Assembly: GCA_964059195.1 (NCBI GenBank)
Contig: CAXKWD010000003.1
Coordinates: 195,758,174 to 195,822,173 of the forward strand
DNA length: 64,000 nt
Direction: 5' to 3'
From: Ectobius pallidus
Lineage: Eukaryota; Arthropoda; Insecta; Blattodea; Ectobiidae
Notes under the pieces: model-generated
The model's database searches: none
The model's input: only the letters and a program-made list of their open reading frames with translations
Told to the model about the DNA's origin: nothing
In this document: positions 1 to 11,191 of the stretch, piece after piece
How positions within the stretch are numbered: position 1 is the first letter of the stretch
Layout of the letters: every line of letters begins with the position of its first letter
Position numbers and translations under genes: made by a program

Positions 1-944
1 CTCAATAGTGTATGCAATGGCGAACTTCACCCGTATTTAATATGCTTTTCCCATGAGACCTGTGAGTAGTCTACTAAAAATAATCCTTATTGGAGCTCTG
101 ACAAACCTAATATTGTTCATGAATTACCCATGACGAAAGAATAAGTGAATGGAGCATGGAGTGGAGAACGAATTATAGGGCAGTTGTGTGTGATGCGTCG
201 ATGCGCGCCACCTCTCGTCGATGCGCTGTTAGGATGTCCTCCCCTTGGCAAAGATGTGTGGACGCCTTTGGGGGATTATTTTGAAGGCTTTTAGCTCGTA
301 AGAGAACGAGTATTACGCGTACTGTATTGTGCCTATGTAATACGAATAAAACAATGATCTCTATTTACGCATCTTTCAATGTTCCTAACCCATAAGCGCC
401 TTGTATCCGGATCCCAATTTAGTACCAGCATTGCGAAGAACATTCCAACGACTTTCAATCGTATATCCTGATTTTGTTTTGTTTTTGACTGATAAATAAT
501 AGTTTCCATGACTTTTGAAATGACCTTCGTATTTTGTACCCTTTTACATACTTAGGGAATATGATAAACATCCACATTTCTCAACTAATAGCACAAAGCA
601 TACAGCTATGAATAACGTATGAACGATAGCAATTTTTGCCAACTTCTGATATGGCATAACTTACTTGTTGACACACACTCAGACTAAGACAGCTGGATTA
701 AGCTGTCCCCGCAATACGACCTATTATTTTACATTAAAATATGACATATGAAATGAGAAAATGGTATTCTCTATTTCCAGGACTGAGAAAATTTTCAATA
801 TTTATTGACACCAATGAATTATATCGATAGCTTCTCTAATTTGTCAAAGTCCCGTTTCGTTTATTTCCAAAATTATCTGTGAACAAACGACGGTACTGTC
901 AAGCTTCCATGTCTCTACTTATTTTATTTCAGGCTCTACGTTGA
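1..944. repeat. Left arm of IR upstream segmental duplication
   Basis: No gene is seen. Bases from 1 to about 180 and from about 520 to 940 match 42640-42840 and about 43800-44300, the DNA upstream of the third receptor gene, at the same distance and orientation. The shared stretches include the opening 'ctcaatagtgtat' and the block near 640-700 with 'cttctgatatggcataactta'. The 180-520 portion differs between copies: the other arm carries a transposase scrap and a TTAGG-like tract there. The homology is visible directly; calling it a segmental duplication is inference from its collinearity with the receptor genes. Confidence 0.7.
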
Positions 945-1795
945 TCCTCAATCGGTCAGTCTGCCATCCATTCATTCATTAAGTCAGTCAGAACCAAGCT
1001 CTATATATATAGAAGAGATAGAAGATACATAGAAATTACGTGAGTACAGATTACAGAAATGATAATCTTCTAAAGTAATCTGAAATGTGTATTTACTACA
1101 AATAAAGGAATGGCACTCACTCACTCTCTTATTCTTTTTGAGGAGCATTGCCTTAATTCAGCTACAGCCGCAGCCACTTTGTGATTCTTTCAAGATTTGG
1201 TAATGACTTGCATGTGATTATTTTTTCAATTTCCTCACTGATATTGAATGATACACAATTCAGGCTCACGAAGAGACAGGGTTAAAGTGTCAAAAATTGA
1301 GGAACGTATTCTGATTTATTGGCTGTGAAGCAAGTTTAACGCCCCAAAACAAGTTTAAAATAAAAATCATTGTCCAAAGCCCCTCTAGTTGAAGTTATTT
1401 ATGACCATTAATTTCAGTGGTTATTGCGAATTTACAGTAAGATAATTTTTTGACAGAAATGTTTAATGTTTCGCAAGTAAAATTGTTATGAGCATTCCTG
1501 AGTTTACATAATCTATGTATGATTATGAGGGACTTGCTATGGAATGAACAAATATGTAAGAAATCTAATAAATGCATAGTTTTATCCTAACCTGTTATTG
1601 GAACAATGTTTCTTTTTTTAAATGCCACATGTGTGATTTACTTATTTAATAGCAAAAAGCAATTTCTAAGCATCAAAGGCACCTTCGCTGAATCTTCTGG
1701 CCTGGCGGCCTGACCTATTACTTGAACACAAGAATATAGTTGTTTTTGGGAGAAGTCACAAGAACTGAATTGAAATGGATCAAGAAAAACAAGTA
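945..1795. other. Insert present only in the first duplicate; no gene seen
   Basis: After 'ggctctacgttgat' this arm continues for about 850 bp before rejoining the homology at 'tctattgtcagatta'. The other arm (around 44295-44330) passes directly from one to the other. It is therefore either an insertion here or a deletion there. The stretch is AT-rich, with short frames only and no recognisable domain. No terminal repeats or target duplication were found. Confidence 0.45.
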
Positions 1796-1899
1796 ATTTC
1801 TATTGTCAGATTACTAGGGTAAGGCATTTATTGACTAAAAATAGTGAAAAATTGACACAAAGTTTAAAAAAAGAGCAATAAATCTCTAAGCAAGTTAAA

Positions 1900-2532
1900 G
1901 CAATATTATATATTTTAAGGACCTGGAGGTTACGTCACGCTTACATGAACCAGCCATTCAACTCTAATCTGTGTTAACTCCATCCAACAATACCTTTCAA
2001 ATCAAATTACTTTAAATCTACTCCAATATTGTCTGCTAACTCTATATTGTCTACCCACCTACGTCTAAGTCTTTGGTTCTCCCAGTAAACATAGTTGTCC
2101 AAGGACGCAACTTGTTCAGCTCATTTCATCCTCCGCGATTTAATTACCGTAACTATGGTTTGAAATTGTATAACAATTTTGTTGCTGAGCACCCTGAATA
2201 CGTAAATTACAATCTTAAACACTTTAAGAGGAAAACAGAAAAAATTATATAATATTAATAGCACAACTTTAATTTTGTTTGGTCTTTCAATGTATCAACC
2301 CAATTTATTAATTTTTGTTGTTGTTGTTTTTTAAATACTATATAAACCACTGGTTAATGCTGCAAAACTAATTTTGTATACATTGTACTCTTACATTTAT
2401 AATTTTTAGTTTGTAGTATACTGTGTATTGATATATAATTAGATTTATATTAATCTACTATTCCCTCTAAACACGAGCTTTGCTCATATAGAGGTATGTT
2501 TGGACTTATTTGTGTTTATTTCTACTAAATGT

Positions 2533-2598
<66 letters not shown>

Positions 2599-2650
2599 TA
2601 ATGTAAGTAATGTTAATAAATGGTTAATAAAAATAAATAAATATATATAT
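1900..2650 (+). mobile_element. Truncated LINE 3' end shared by IR-1 and IR-3 flanks
   Basis: A + strand frame from about 2074 to 2251 resembles the extreme C-terminus of a CR1/Jockey-type reverse transcriptase ORF. It has an R-N-L-F-S start, then 'RNYGLKLYN' and a basic 'FKRK' ending before a stop. An AT-rich 3' UTR and a (TAA)n tail with 'aaataaataaat' follow. The same tail, more open, lies at 44450-45117 upstream of IR-3, where a 60-aa frame (44589-44771) survives. Shared position means it inserted before the duplication. Family assignment is by pattern only. Confidence 0.6.
2534..2597. repeat. (TAA)n microsatellite
   Basis: About 20 uninterrupted TAA units form the tail of the truncated LINE. 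The matching tail upstream of IR-3 is shorter and split in two, so the array has expanded or contracted since the duplication. Confidence 0.9.
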
Positions 2651-2659
2651 GTATATATA

Positions 2660-3157
2660 TATTTGGTGAAGAGTATAGGTCATAAAATCCGTCATTATAC
2701 AGTTTTCTCCACTTGCTTTTTTCTCCTCTCTTAGGTCCAAATATTTTCCTAAGCACCATCTTTTCCAACTCTATGAGATTAAATTCTTTGCAAAGAGTTA
2801 GAGACCATGCCACATGAGTGACTATGAAGTTTAATTTGTTGCATGTAAACGTAATCAGTATTACAACTTAATAAAGCTGAACTTACGAAACATGAGTATT
2901 GAAAAAGTTTCTTTTACTTAAAGTGATAATGGAAGCCAACACAAAGTTTAAAATAATGTATTTTATCAGGTGTAGTGAAACTTTTCACTCTGTTTAAGAG
3001 GGCTTCTTGAAGTGCTAAGTTTATATATAGTAAACTACATATAGATTTCTGTTCAAATGTGTTCACATTAAACCAGAGTACGTGAGCAGCTCCTTTAGGT
3101 ATTTGTGGACAAAACAAAGGATATTAAAAATTAAAAGTCATATAAAATAAACTTGAG
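2660..3157 (+). promoter_or_regulatory. Conserved proximal upstream region of IR-1
   Basis: From 'atttggtgaagagta' to the ATG, about 0.5 kb is alignable with 32225-32720 and 45120-45610 upstream of the other two intact receptor genes. Conserved blocks include 'aaagtgataatgga' and 'agtgctaagtttata'. TTATATATAG at 3021-3030 is a TATA-like candidate about 130 bp before the start. Conservation could reflect promoter function or simply recent duplication. No transcription start is known. Confidence 0.4.
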
Positions 3158-5044
3158 ATGAATCAGAAAATAGTGATCGCTTTATTGGAAATATTTATGA
3201 AAATATACGCTAGCACAATGCTTGAAAACTCAGCTATGTTACTTGAAAAACAGTTATCAGAATGTATCCTCAACATCAGCTCAACATACTTTCGGAAGGA
3301 CATGTATGTTATGATACAAACTCCGGGGACATGGTTCCCGTACTTTACCACAAATCATACAGATGGAGACATTCTTCTAAGAACTCTTCATGAAGGTCTC
3401 GATGTGCCTCTGCTAGCATTTGGCTCCAGAGAAATTGATCATAAAATTCTCACAGAGAAGCCTGGATCTTACGTCATACTTATCAATGGAATGAACAAAG
3501 CTATAGAGAGTGATATGGCATTTTATACTATTAGAAATATGCGTTATCCCTATGTAAATAAGCGAGGTCGTTTAATCATAGCCACAATGAAAACTCAAAC
3601 GAAAGCTAATGAGGTATTTGATTTAGCATATGATTATGTAAATCTTGTTTGGGAATTTACTGGAATAGCTGATATAGTTTTTCCGATTCCTACACCAATA
3701 GAGAATCATGGTTTTATTTTTCATATATTCACTTGGTATCCAGAGGAACAAAGAAAATTCACATGCACTGGATTTTTAAGTATTGTCAAATCCATAGATG
3801 CCTGGATTGGACACGAGAAGAAGTTATACTTAAATGAAAATCTTTTCCCATCCAAGGAAATAAGTGCATTGCATAGATGTAATTTGACAATAGCAAAGGC
3901 CCACGTCCCTGGCATAGCATACATACATGAAAGTGGCAGTAAATTTGATGGTATGATTCCTTTAGCAATGACGACAATTGCTGAAGTTGCAAAATTTAAA
4001 TTATTTCTAACAAACGGGGACAAATATGATTTAGAGGTCAATGCTGTAGATGATGCATTTAATTGGCCAGAATGTTCTCACACATATCCTCATTTTAGAG
4101 ATCATTTAACTTGGTTTGTGCCAGCAGGAACTCCAATTTCTCGTTGGAAAAGTCTGGTAAAGGCATTTAGCCCTACTGTGTGGATTCTAGTTTCAGCAAC
4201 ATTTATTACTGGATGGGTTTCATTTTGGGTACTTCCCAAAATAAATTTTATGTATTCTAGTAAGTCCGTAAGTAACAGTCCCATTAGATCATTACTTAAT
4301 GTTATCTGCTGTCATTTAGGAATTGGGATATCATTTAATATGAACAGAGGGGCTGCACTGTTCTTCACTATCTGGTTGTATTATTGTCTGGTTATCAACA
4401 CTGCATATCAGTCAGCACTTATTGGATTCTTAGTCAATCCTGGAGAGATTCCTCCAATCAAAACTACTGAAGATCTACACAATTCAGGACTAAAACTTAA
4501 GCGTGCTTTTACGTCCGTCGAAGAAGACAGTTTAGACCATGATTCTGAACTTGAGACCTTGCTCAGATATGAACTTTGTGACAGATTAGATTGCTTTGAT
4601 GAGGTATCAAGAAAGCAGGATGTAGCAGTATTGGGATTGCAGATTCTTGGTGACTTAATAATATTGGATAACTATACAACACAACTCGGAAAAGCTACCA
4701 TTGTTCCCATCGAGGAAAACGTGAGAACATTTTATTTCTCTGTTAGAGTGCAAAAATTTGGATGTCTGATTTATAAACGACTTGACACCATGTTGCATAG
4801 GTTTGTAAGTGCTGGATTATATGCTAAAACACAAAAAGCTTGGCAAGAATCAAATGTCGTTTTATATGAGCGCAAAATATTTATACCACGAGTAGTCAAA
4901 TTTAATATGTCTCACACGCAAGGTGCTTTTTACATTCTGCTGATTGGTCTACTGTTAGGAATTGTGGTATGTGTTACTGAAATATTTGTTCATGCCATTA
5001 CATATGGTAAGCATCCTTTTGTTCAAGGGCTAAATTTTGAATAA
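3158..5044 (+). CDS. Divergent ionotropic receptor, IR-1 (intronless)
   Basis: 628-aa chemoreceptor of the insect ionotropic glutamate receptor-like family, expected in the plasma membrane of sensory neurons as a ligand-gated cation channel subunit. A weakly hydrophobic start is followed by an extracellular region. The pre-M1 motif 'TWFVPAGTPISRWKSL' lies near residue 318. M1 is about 338-360, the pore helix and loop about 378-394 ('NVICCHLGIG'), M3 about 400-425 ending 'YQSALIGF', a second lobe about 430-585, and M4 about 589-614. Length is typical for divergent IRs. I could not identify the classical glutamate-binding Arg/Thr/Asp-Glu triad, so the ligand is unlikely to be glutamate. The MNQK start is shared with IR-2 and IR-3. 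The frame has no stop or intron and the gene looks functional. The ligand is unknown. Confidence 0.9.
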   Translation: MNQKIVIALLEIFMKIYASTMLENSAMLLEKQLSECILNISSTYFRKDMYVMIQTPGTWFPYFTTNHTDGDILLRTLHEGLDVPLLAFGSREIDHKILTEKPGSYVILINGMNKAIESDMAFYTIRNMRYPYVNKRGRLIIATMKTQTKANEVFDLAYDYVNLVWEFTGIADIVFPIPTPIENHGFIFHIFTWYPEEQRKFTCTGFLSIVKSIDAWIGHEKKLYLNENLFPSKEISALHRCNLTIAKAHVPGIAYIHESGSKFDGMIPLAMTTIAEVAKFKLFLTNGDKYDLEVNAVDDAFNWPECSHTYPHFRDHLTWFVPAGTPISRWKSLVKAFSPTVWILVSATFITGWVSFWVLPKINFMYSSKSVSNSPIRSLLNVICCHLGIGISFNMNRGAALFFTIWLYYCLVINTAYQSALIGFLVNPGEIPPIKTTEDLHNSGLKLKRAFTSVEEDSLDHDSELETLLRYELCDRLDCFDEVSRKQDVAVLGLQILGDLIILDNYTTQLGKATIVPIEENVRTFYFSVRVQKFGCLIYKRLDTMLHRFVSAGLYAKTQKAWQESNVVLYERKIFIPRVVKFNMSHTQGAFYILLIGLLLGIVVCVTEIFVHAITYGKHPFVQGLNFE

Positions 5045-5440
5045 TTGCACTTTTACTGCATGGAATAATTTACATCTTACACACTCATTCTTTAATTCAA
5101 AGTTTTATTATACACTATTTTTACTAAATTTAACATTTTCTTGATATGTTTGTGTTCACATAGGACCTTTCATGTAATGCACTTTTAAAAAGTATGATTT
5201 TTGTATGTAACTAATATTATTTACAAAAATAAATATCGCATAGGGGTGTTCAGCTGAAATAACCCTCTACTTCTTAAATGAAGTATACATATTACCTTGA
5301 ACCAAATATTTAAAGAAATTTCATGTAATGTGAGAGAAATTTATATTAGTTCTATCAGTAGGTACCACCTTATTCACTAATTTGTTAATAAAATATAAGC
5401 GATTTAGCTTTTCATGAGTATACTTCAATTATACACATAT
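5045..5440 (+). other. 3' flank of IR-1 with polyadenylation signal
   Basis: This AT-rich sequence is homologous to the 3' flanks of IR-2 and IR-3. AATAAA at 5228-5233 is the likely polyadenylation signal, about 185 bp after the stop. The corresponding place after IR-3 reads AATATA, while IR-2 has AATAAA at 34844-34849. Confidence 0.5.
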
Positions 5441-5935
5441 AAACTAAACTTCACTTTAAATTGTGTTACATGGTAGCTTCAATGATGTCAAGTTAAAAAA
5501 CCTAACAAGTAAAATAAATGAACTGGAAATCATTATTAACGAGGACAAAATTGAAGTAGTTTGTACTACTGCAATGAGATTAAGTACAATCTGGCTAAAC
5601 TACAAGGTTATGTATGTGCAGATATATTTTGAAGGTCTACATACTTACATGGTGGTGTGGCTATTTATATAAAGTCAAATTGTGAATATAAAGTTATAAA
5701 CGTCGATAAGTTTTGTATAGAGAAACATATTGAAGTAGTGGCCGTAAATTTGAATAGGCTTTCTTGGAAAATAATTCTGATGTCCTTGTACAGATCACCT
5801 AGTGGTGATTTAAACGTACACTTTGATACATTAGACAAGGGTTTAATTTACTTAAGCTCCTTTAATATCACTGTTGTGCTGTGTGTGATTTTAATTGAGA
5901 ACTTTAATGATTATAGGTCGCCTTATTAACTCAGA
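5441..5935 (+). pseudogene. LINE endonuclease remnant downstream of IR-1
   Basis: Two frames (5463-5672 and 5657-5929) together resemble the endonuclease-exonuclease-phosphatase domain of a non-LTR retrotransposon. There is an N-terminal 'NELEIIINEDKIEVV' segment, a GG(V)AIYIK-like turn around 5650-5670, and 'MSLYRSPSGD' near 5780. Frameshifts and stops break it. The collinear copy after IR-3 (47890-48345) keeps 'CGDFN', so the fragment was in place before the receptor block duplicated. It has no function now. Confidence 0.65.
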
Positions 5936-7060
5936 TTTTGTTAGGAGGCAACCTATGGTAATTTCTAATATTGGTGCTTAATATCAAATTGTTCATAGTG
6001 CTTATTTTCATAATGAGGCCCCTGTGCTGATGTATATTTCCGTGTCTGATCCTCGCTCAGTTTTGAATATTTTTGAGTGCTTCTGAGGTAAGTAGCTGTA
6101 AAACTGTAACATTTTGTATTTCATATCGGATTGTCTACCAAGGAAGTTTTTGTAGTTATTCTTGGCTGTTATTTAATTAGTTGCTTTGTATTGGCATAGT
6201 ATTGTTTGCAAGATTTATATTTTTGGTCATGCTGTTTACTTATCTTACCATAATAATTTAATATTTACTACATCTATTGTGCTTTAGCAGAAGTGATTCT
6301 GTGACATCTTTGCTGAAGATTATTTGAATTTTTGCCCATGGGAGTTTGCCTTCGGATTGCCACTCGTTAGTAAATTGCTTTCTTCGGCCCCTCTAGAATT
6401 GTGTTAATATACCCTGTATTATTACCATTCCTGTTGTGGAAATTTGGACAGTATTGACCCTGCTAAGATATTTTAATATTATATGGTAATAGTCAACATT
6501 GGCCAAAGTATATTAAATGTGATTAAGCAGTGTTCTATGATATAGATTCTCTAGTCATTCAGAGTTGTTGTACATTTTACAAGATTTCGAGGCCTTATAA
6601 TATTAGTCAGTCATTGTATACTGTTGTGATGCCTTTGTATATTTTGGGCGTTGGAATTTTTAGTACATGCTTGATTTGAAAGTAAAATTTTTGGACTTAC
6701 CTTCCTTCCTTCCTTCCTTGAGTTGTCTTCGAATCTGCGAACACCTTGGTAGGGACCCAATCATTTTTATTAAACATTTCAATTTGGTTTTCATCTTTAG
6801 TAATTCTGCTTTTCATATCTAGTTGGTTAATTGAATACGATATTATCAGTTATTTAATTTTGAGCTTATTTTAGTATATTGAATTATAATACATACAGTA
6901 CAGTACTTTTAATTTCAAAATGTATTGTGTAACTTAAATGAATAGTCAAACTTGAAGCTTGTGTTTGAATCATTATATTAGCATTTATCAGAGAGTTTAG
7001 AAATTTCTATATTTCAGAATATTTTCTAAATATTTCATGATTCAGTGTCCTAGCTTGTAG
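5936..7060. other. AT-rich intergenic DNA, no gene seen
   Basis: No frame longer than about 60 codons and no recognisable domain. There is a short (TTCC)n run near 6705-6717. The homology to the IR-3 flank ends near its start. Confidence 0.5.
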
Positions 7061-8018
7061 CAGTGGTGTATATCTATAAGAGGGGAGATAAATCACAATT
7101 TGAAAATTATCGAGGAATAAGTATGTTGAATTCATGTTATAAATTATATGCCAAAATAATAAATAAGATATTAAGACCAATAGTTTAAGCACAAATGTTA
7201 GAGGTGCAAAATGGATTTAGGAAAGGTAGATTATGCTCTGACTGTATTTTCACTTTGGCCCAAGTAACAGAGAAAAGAAGAGAACACAGACTACCAACTT
7301 ATTATGTTTTTAACGATTACAAAAAGGCATTTGACAGGGTAAAACGCAAAAAGCTATGAGAATCGTTAAAAGGAATAGGAGTACCAGCACATCTAATTAT
7401 GGCAAAAGACAAGACAAAAGTAATGGCATTTCAAGGTTTGGAACCTAAAAGAGCCAAAATTGTTATAGACGGTCAAACGGTTGAACAAGTAAGAGAATTT
7501 AAATATTTTGGGTATAATTTTAATATTAATAAAACAAATGATATGGAGCAAATTTTGGCTAGGTTCAGACATTTCTTTGGAATCTTACAGCGAACGTTAA
7601 AACATAAGGTGAGAAAAGACACCTTGATTAAATTTTATAAAGTAATAGCCTTACCTATGCTGCTCTATGGCTGCGAAAGCTGGACCTTAGCAGCAGATCT
7701 ACTAAGACAAATTGAATCATCAGAGATGAAGTTCCTTCGATTTGTTGCAGGATATTCTTTATTGGATTATAAAAGAAGTGCGGACATAAGACAAGAATAA
7801 ATGTTGAATCCATTAAAACGCTAACAGAAAAGTATAGAGTGAATTGGAAGGACCATGTTTAACGCATGCAAAATAATAGAATAACAAAAGCTGCAATGAG
7901 ATATAACCCAAATGGAAAGAGGAGCGTTGGACGTCCGTTAAAGGGATGGCGTGATCAATTCTGAGGCGGAACAGGTTAACAGACCTAATCCTTGAAGACG
8001 ATGATGATGATGATGATA
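7061..8018 (+). pseudogene. RTE/L1-like LINE reverse transcriptase remnant
   Basis: Opens with 'YKRGDKSQFENYRGIS' (7071 on), then 'NGFRKGR' and 'KKAFDRVKR', all reverse transcriptase block motifs. It jumps near 7400 directly to the post-catalytic part 'KTKVMAFQG'. A 133-aa open frame (7399-7800) then carries 'LPMLLYGCESWTL' and 'EMKFLRFVAGY'. The block that should hold the catalytic YADD is missing, so an internal deletion has removed the active site. Several stops precede the deletion. Decayed 'GRPLKGWRDQ' and a (GAT)n tail end the element. It is 5'-truncated and inactive. Clade is tentative. Confidence 0.75.
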
Positions 8019-8227
8019 TTCTGCGTAAATGAACATTGGCTCTGTGATGCTGAAAAGCATTATTCTATTCCAGAAGGTTATGATCTAGCATGCAGCTATT
8101 GTAGGACGAAAGAATATCATCATCATCATCATCATCATCATCGTCTTCAAGGATTAGGTCTGTCAACCTGTTCCGCCTCAGAATTGTTCACGCCATCCCT
8201 TTAACGGACGTCCAACGCTCCTCTTTT
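7916..8227. repeat. Hairpin of two opposed LINE tails
   Basis: The last 103 bp of the RTE-like LINE (7916-8018) are repeated in reverse complement at 8115-8227 with only about two substitutions besides tail length. The (GAT)n and (ATC)n tails face each other across a loop of about 96 bp. The loop carries part of another LINE's endonuclease. The simplest reading is that a second, severely 5'-truncated copy inserted on the opposite strand. Confidence 0.8.
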
Positions 8228-9016
8228 CGCAGCAAATTTTGATAAGAAAGATTTAGGACTACAGTAGAAAATAAATGATGTTAGAAAAATTTGTTAAGAA
8301 AAGAGCAACGAACTTGCAGCGATTAAGTTTCTTACACTTTAAGTAATTGTTATATGTTTATACAGAGTGTCCGGTTTTGATTTTGAAATGTTTACGAATA
8401 AGATGCAGACGTTAATGAATTTTGTATTAATGCTTCAATTCTCAACTATATTATATTTGGCGATTTTAATATTGACCAAAGGGGTACAGATTTTAAAACA
8501 ATGATATTTCTTAATATAATTATTGAGATCTTACCATTTTTATTCCTATGCAAATCCTACCAGTTAGATGCATGTCTGGATAATATTCTAACAAATTCAA
8601 CAACAAATATTGTAAGTCTAGATGTCTTAGAACCTCATTTAGACCATAAAGGCCTACGATTGAAATTAATGCTAGGATCTAAAATTCCTGTTATTCCAAT
8701 GACTACAGTTACTAGAATGATGAAGGAAAATAACATAACTATAAGTATTGAGAAATAAATTAGCTAATCTAAACTGAAACCTTTGGGCTTGTTACCATTC
8801 CGTTTCAGCAGAACGTTTATTTCAATGTTTTATAGATATTTCAACAAAATATGTGAATTCCAGTTGCCCCCAAATATAATTGAAACTACTAAAACAAGTA
8901 AAATGTATAGACCTACTACAAAATGGTTCACTACTGAATTAGCACAAATGAGGGAATTACTTGTACTCTATCATGACCTGTCTAAATCTCATCTCAAGTA
9001 TAAGGAGGGTTATGCT
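8019..9016 (+). pseudogene. Host LINE, endonuclease half (split by BEL element)
   Basis: Piece 1 of one CR1/Jockey-like LINE. 8023-8114 reads 'NEHWLCDAEK' and 'IPEGYDLACS'. After the small inverted LINE insertion come 'LYRVSGFDF', a decayed GDFNID motif near 8460, 'CLDNILTN' near 8577 and 'SLDVLEPHLDHKG', all endonuclease landmarks. A linker follows (8783-9016). The frame is broken several times. At 9016 the sequence stops at the ATGCT target site of the BEL composite and resumes in frame after 26680. No activity is expected. Confidence 0.75.
9012..9016. repeat. Left target site duplication ATGCT of BEL composite
   Basis: ATGCT immediately precedes the first LTR base T of 'TGGATAAAA'. The identical word follows the last LTR at 26676-26680. 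Confidence 0.85.
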
Positions 9017-10971
9017 TGGATAAAAGTTGATTAACCATAATATTTAAATATGCAAGTGTGATCAGCGAAGTCAGCCAGCACTAACCTAACCTCAACCAAG
9101 GAGACGTACACAAACCTACAATGAGTTAAAAATGCCATGTAGATTGTGAAATCCTCACCGGCTCAGGAAAGGCCTACTTAGCTCTATGAAGTTCGCTGAC
9201 CTTTTATGAATTGGGGTCACCATCTAGCCTTATGGTATACAGGAATGAAACTTATTACTGGAAACCATAGGCTAGAAAATAGAATGTATTATGTACAAGT
9301 CAGTCAGTGATGAGATAATTTCCAATGTTTTATTGGGTTTTCAAACTTTAACTATTTACAAAAAGAAATGCACCTTTGCTGGAAAATAATACATATTGCT
9401 ATAATAAAAAATCCTCTTCTTGGTTTTAAACTTAAACAAATTTGGTCATTTCTTGGCGATTTAGCCATTATCCATTTGCAAAGAAATGTAGGTAATTATT
9501 TATCTTCTCAATTAATGTTTATATAACATTAGTTTTGCTTTACAAAATTAATCACAATGTAATAGTAAATGAAAATTTCTTGAGTTTTTACAAATTTATA
9601 TGACAATAGCATTTAAGATATTACAATATTCATGCAAAAGGGTATCAAGTTAATACAAGGAAGGTGACTTGGCAACTTATCTTTTTTGTCTGGATTTCAT
9701 GGAGTTCCTGCCTTGGCGACATCCATATGGTGTCCAGTAGTAGACTGGCCCTTATTCCTACAAAGGCCTTGGATGTACCCGGTTGAATGAGGATCCACAT
9801 ATCATGCTCACATCACCTATCTTGACTAGCAGGCCTTGCAATGCGTGAATATTGTCTTTCAGAATATTCCAACGAGCAGTTGAACAGAAGATACAAGTGT
9901 AAATCTCTTCTTTTTCGCAGACCACATGAAATAAGTTCTATTTCTTCCAAATGATAAAATAAACTGCACTTAAGAATTGTCATGAAAGAAGTATAAGATT
10001 GATTTCTCTGCGAAGCACTATACTTGCAGGATTCAGTTCAGGATGATATTCTAGGTAAATCACAATGTAACTTCACGATTGATTCGAACACCTTGTATAG
10101 AAAGATGGCCGAACTTTCTAGAAGAGATAGATGACGTCATTCTCGAATAAAGTACATCAAATAGCAGAAGAAAGGATATAAGAATTCACTTTCTCTTTTA
10201 TTGAGATACCCAGACACTAACTTATTATCGAGTTGAATTACTGTTCGTGATGATAATCTGGGCAGAAATTGTCATAGACAAATATTACCACGTAATAAAA
10301 TTTACAACGTGGCAGTTGGAATTGCACTTTTCTGACTTGATATTTAAAGTTCAATCTTGTTACGTGTATCACAGTTTTGGGAATTTCACACTAATACGTA
10401 CTCACTTTATAGCAGAATCAATCTTGCAGTGGAACTTAGTGTTTAAAGAGTACAGAAGTGCTAAGAAAACCTGAATTTGGCTCTTAGTGAAGAAATGGCG
10501 ATGGCTTCATTATTACACGGCGGTGTATTTTGTCACAATAAGAATACTTGTAGCAATTGCTTCTTAATTAGTTTTAAGAAACTTGTAGACCTGAAGACAC
10601 ATGAGCTTCGATGAAAGTTAAAGAACGCCGCCTTACAAAAACTTGGTAACGAATAGCCATCACATGATTAGACTGGCTCAGCTGGGCGATGCAGTACAAG
10701 TGAAGGGCAGTTACAGACTTGAAGTAGTCCCGCTTGCAAAATATCCATCCGCGACTACGTACCACGTCACCAAGGAATGGTTGAGAAGGGTGGGGGTAAC
10801 ATCAAGTCTTTACAAAAACCAAGATACCCAATACAAACTGTCTATTTGGCTGACGTCAGATAAATGTAGAGAATAAAAAATAGAAATGCAATTAGTACAG
10901 CAAAGCAAATAGAACTGTTACTTAAAAGTCTAAATTACGTATTCTTGAATTATTCACAAGAAGTGTGAACA
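9017..10971 (-). repeat. BEL LTR 1 (3' LTR of the array)
   Basis: 1955 bp, TG...CA. In element orientation it begins TGTTCACACTTC and ends TTTATCCA. It differs from the other two LTRs by G at 9026. Short frames inside (for example 10247-10474 and 10643-10876) recur in every LTR without family resemblance and are not called. In element orientation the sequence just before it is the palindrome CTGCCGGGCCGGCAG (10974-10988), not an obvious polypurine tract, which is unusual. Confidence 0.88.
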
Positions 10972-11191
10972 TACTGCCGGGCCGGCAGAAGGACATCAGC
11001 CAAAAGTCAGTTAAAAACACATCATACTTCATACAGCATACTTCATACAGCATACAGGGAAACAGTTTATACTTCGGGGAGAGAATACTTAACTCACATG
11101 AATAACAAGTCAAGTTATCTGTTAAAAGAGAGTAACAACATGATTAAAGTAACAGCATGTCCCTATGTCACCTTCGAGTTAAAACTTTGAA

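Noticed and set aside
3721..4041. Antisense frames of 60-143 codons opposite the receptor genes
   Set aside because: They lie wholly inside conserved receptor coding sequence and show no family pattern; they recur in the paralogues only because the sense strand is conserved.
9023..9027. Initial LTR start at 'TGATTAACC' (9028) with flanks AAAGT/ATGCT
   Set aside because: The flanks do not match; including the 11 bp 'tggataaaagt', which is also present at the other two LTRs, gives TG...CA ends and a perfect ATGCT duplication.
10247..11113. Several 60-80 codon frames in and beside the BEL LTRs
   Set aside because: They are identical in each repeat unit by descent, overlap each other on both strands and resemble no gag, env or accessory protein.
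10972..11191. Possible envelope gene in the BEL element
   Set aside because: Only about 220 bp separate the integrase frame from the LTR and contain no signal peptide or membrane segment.
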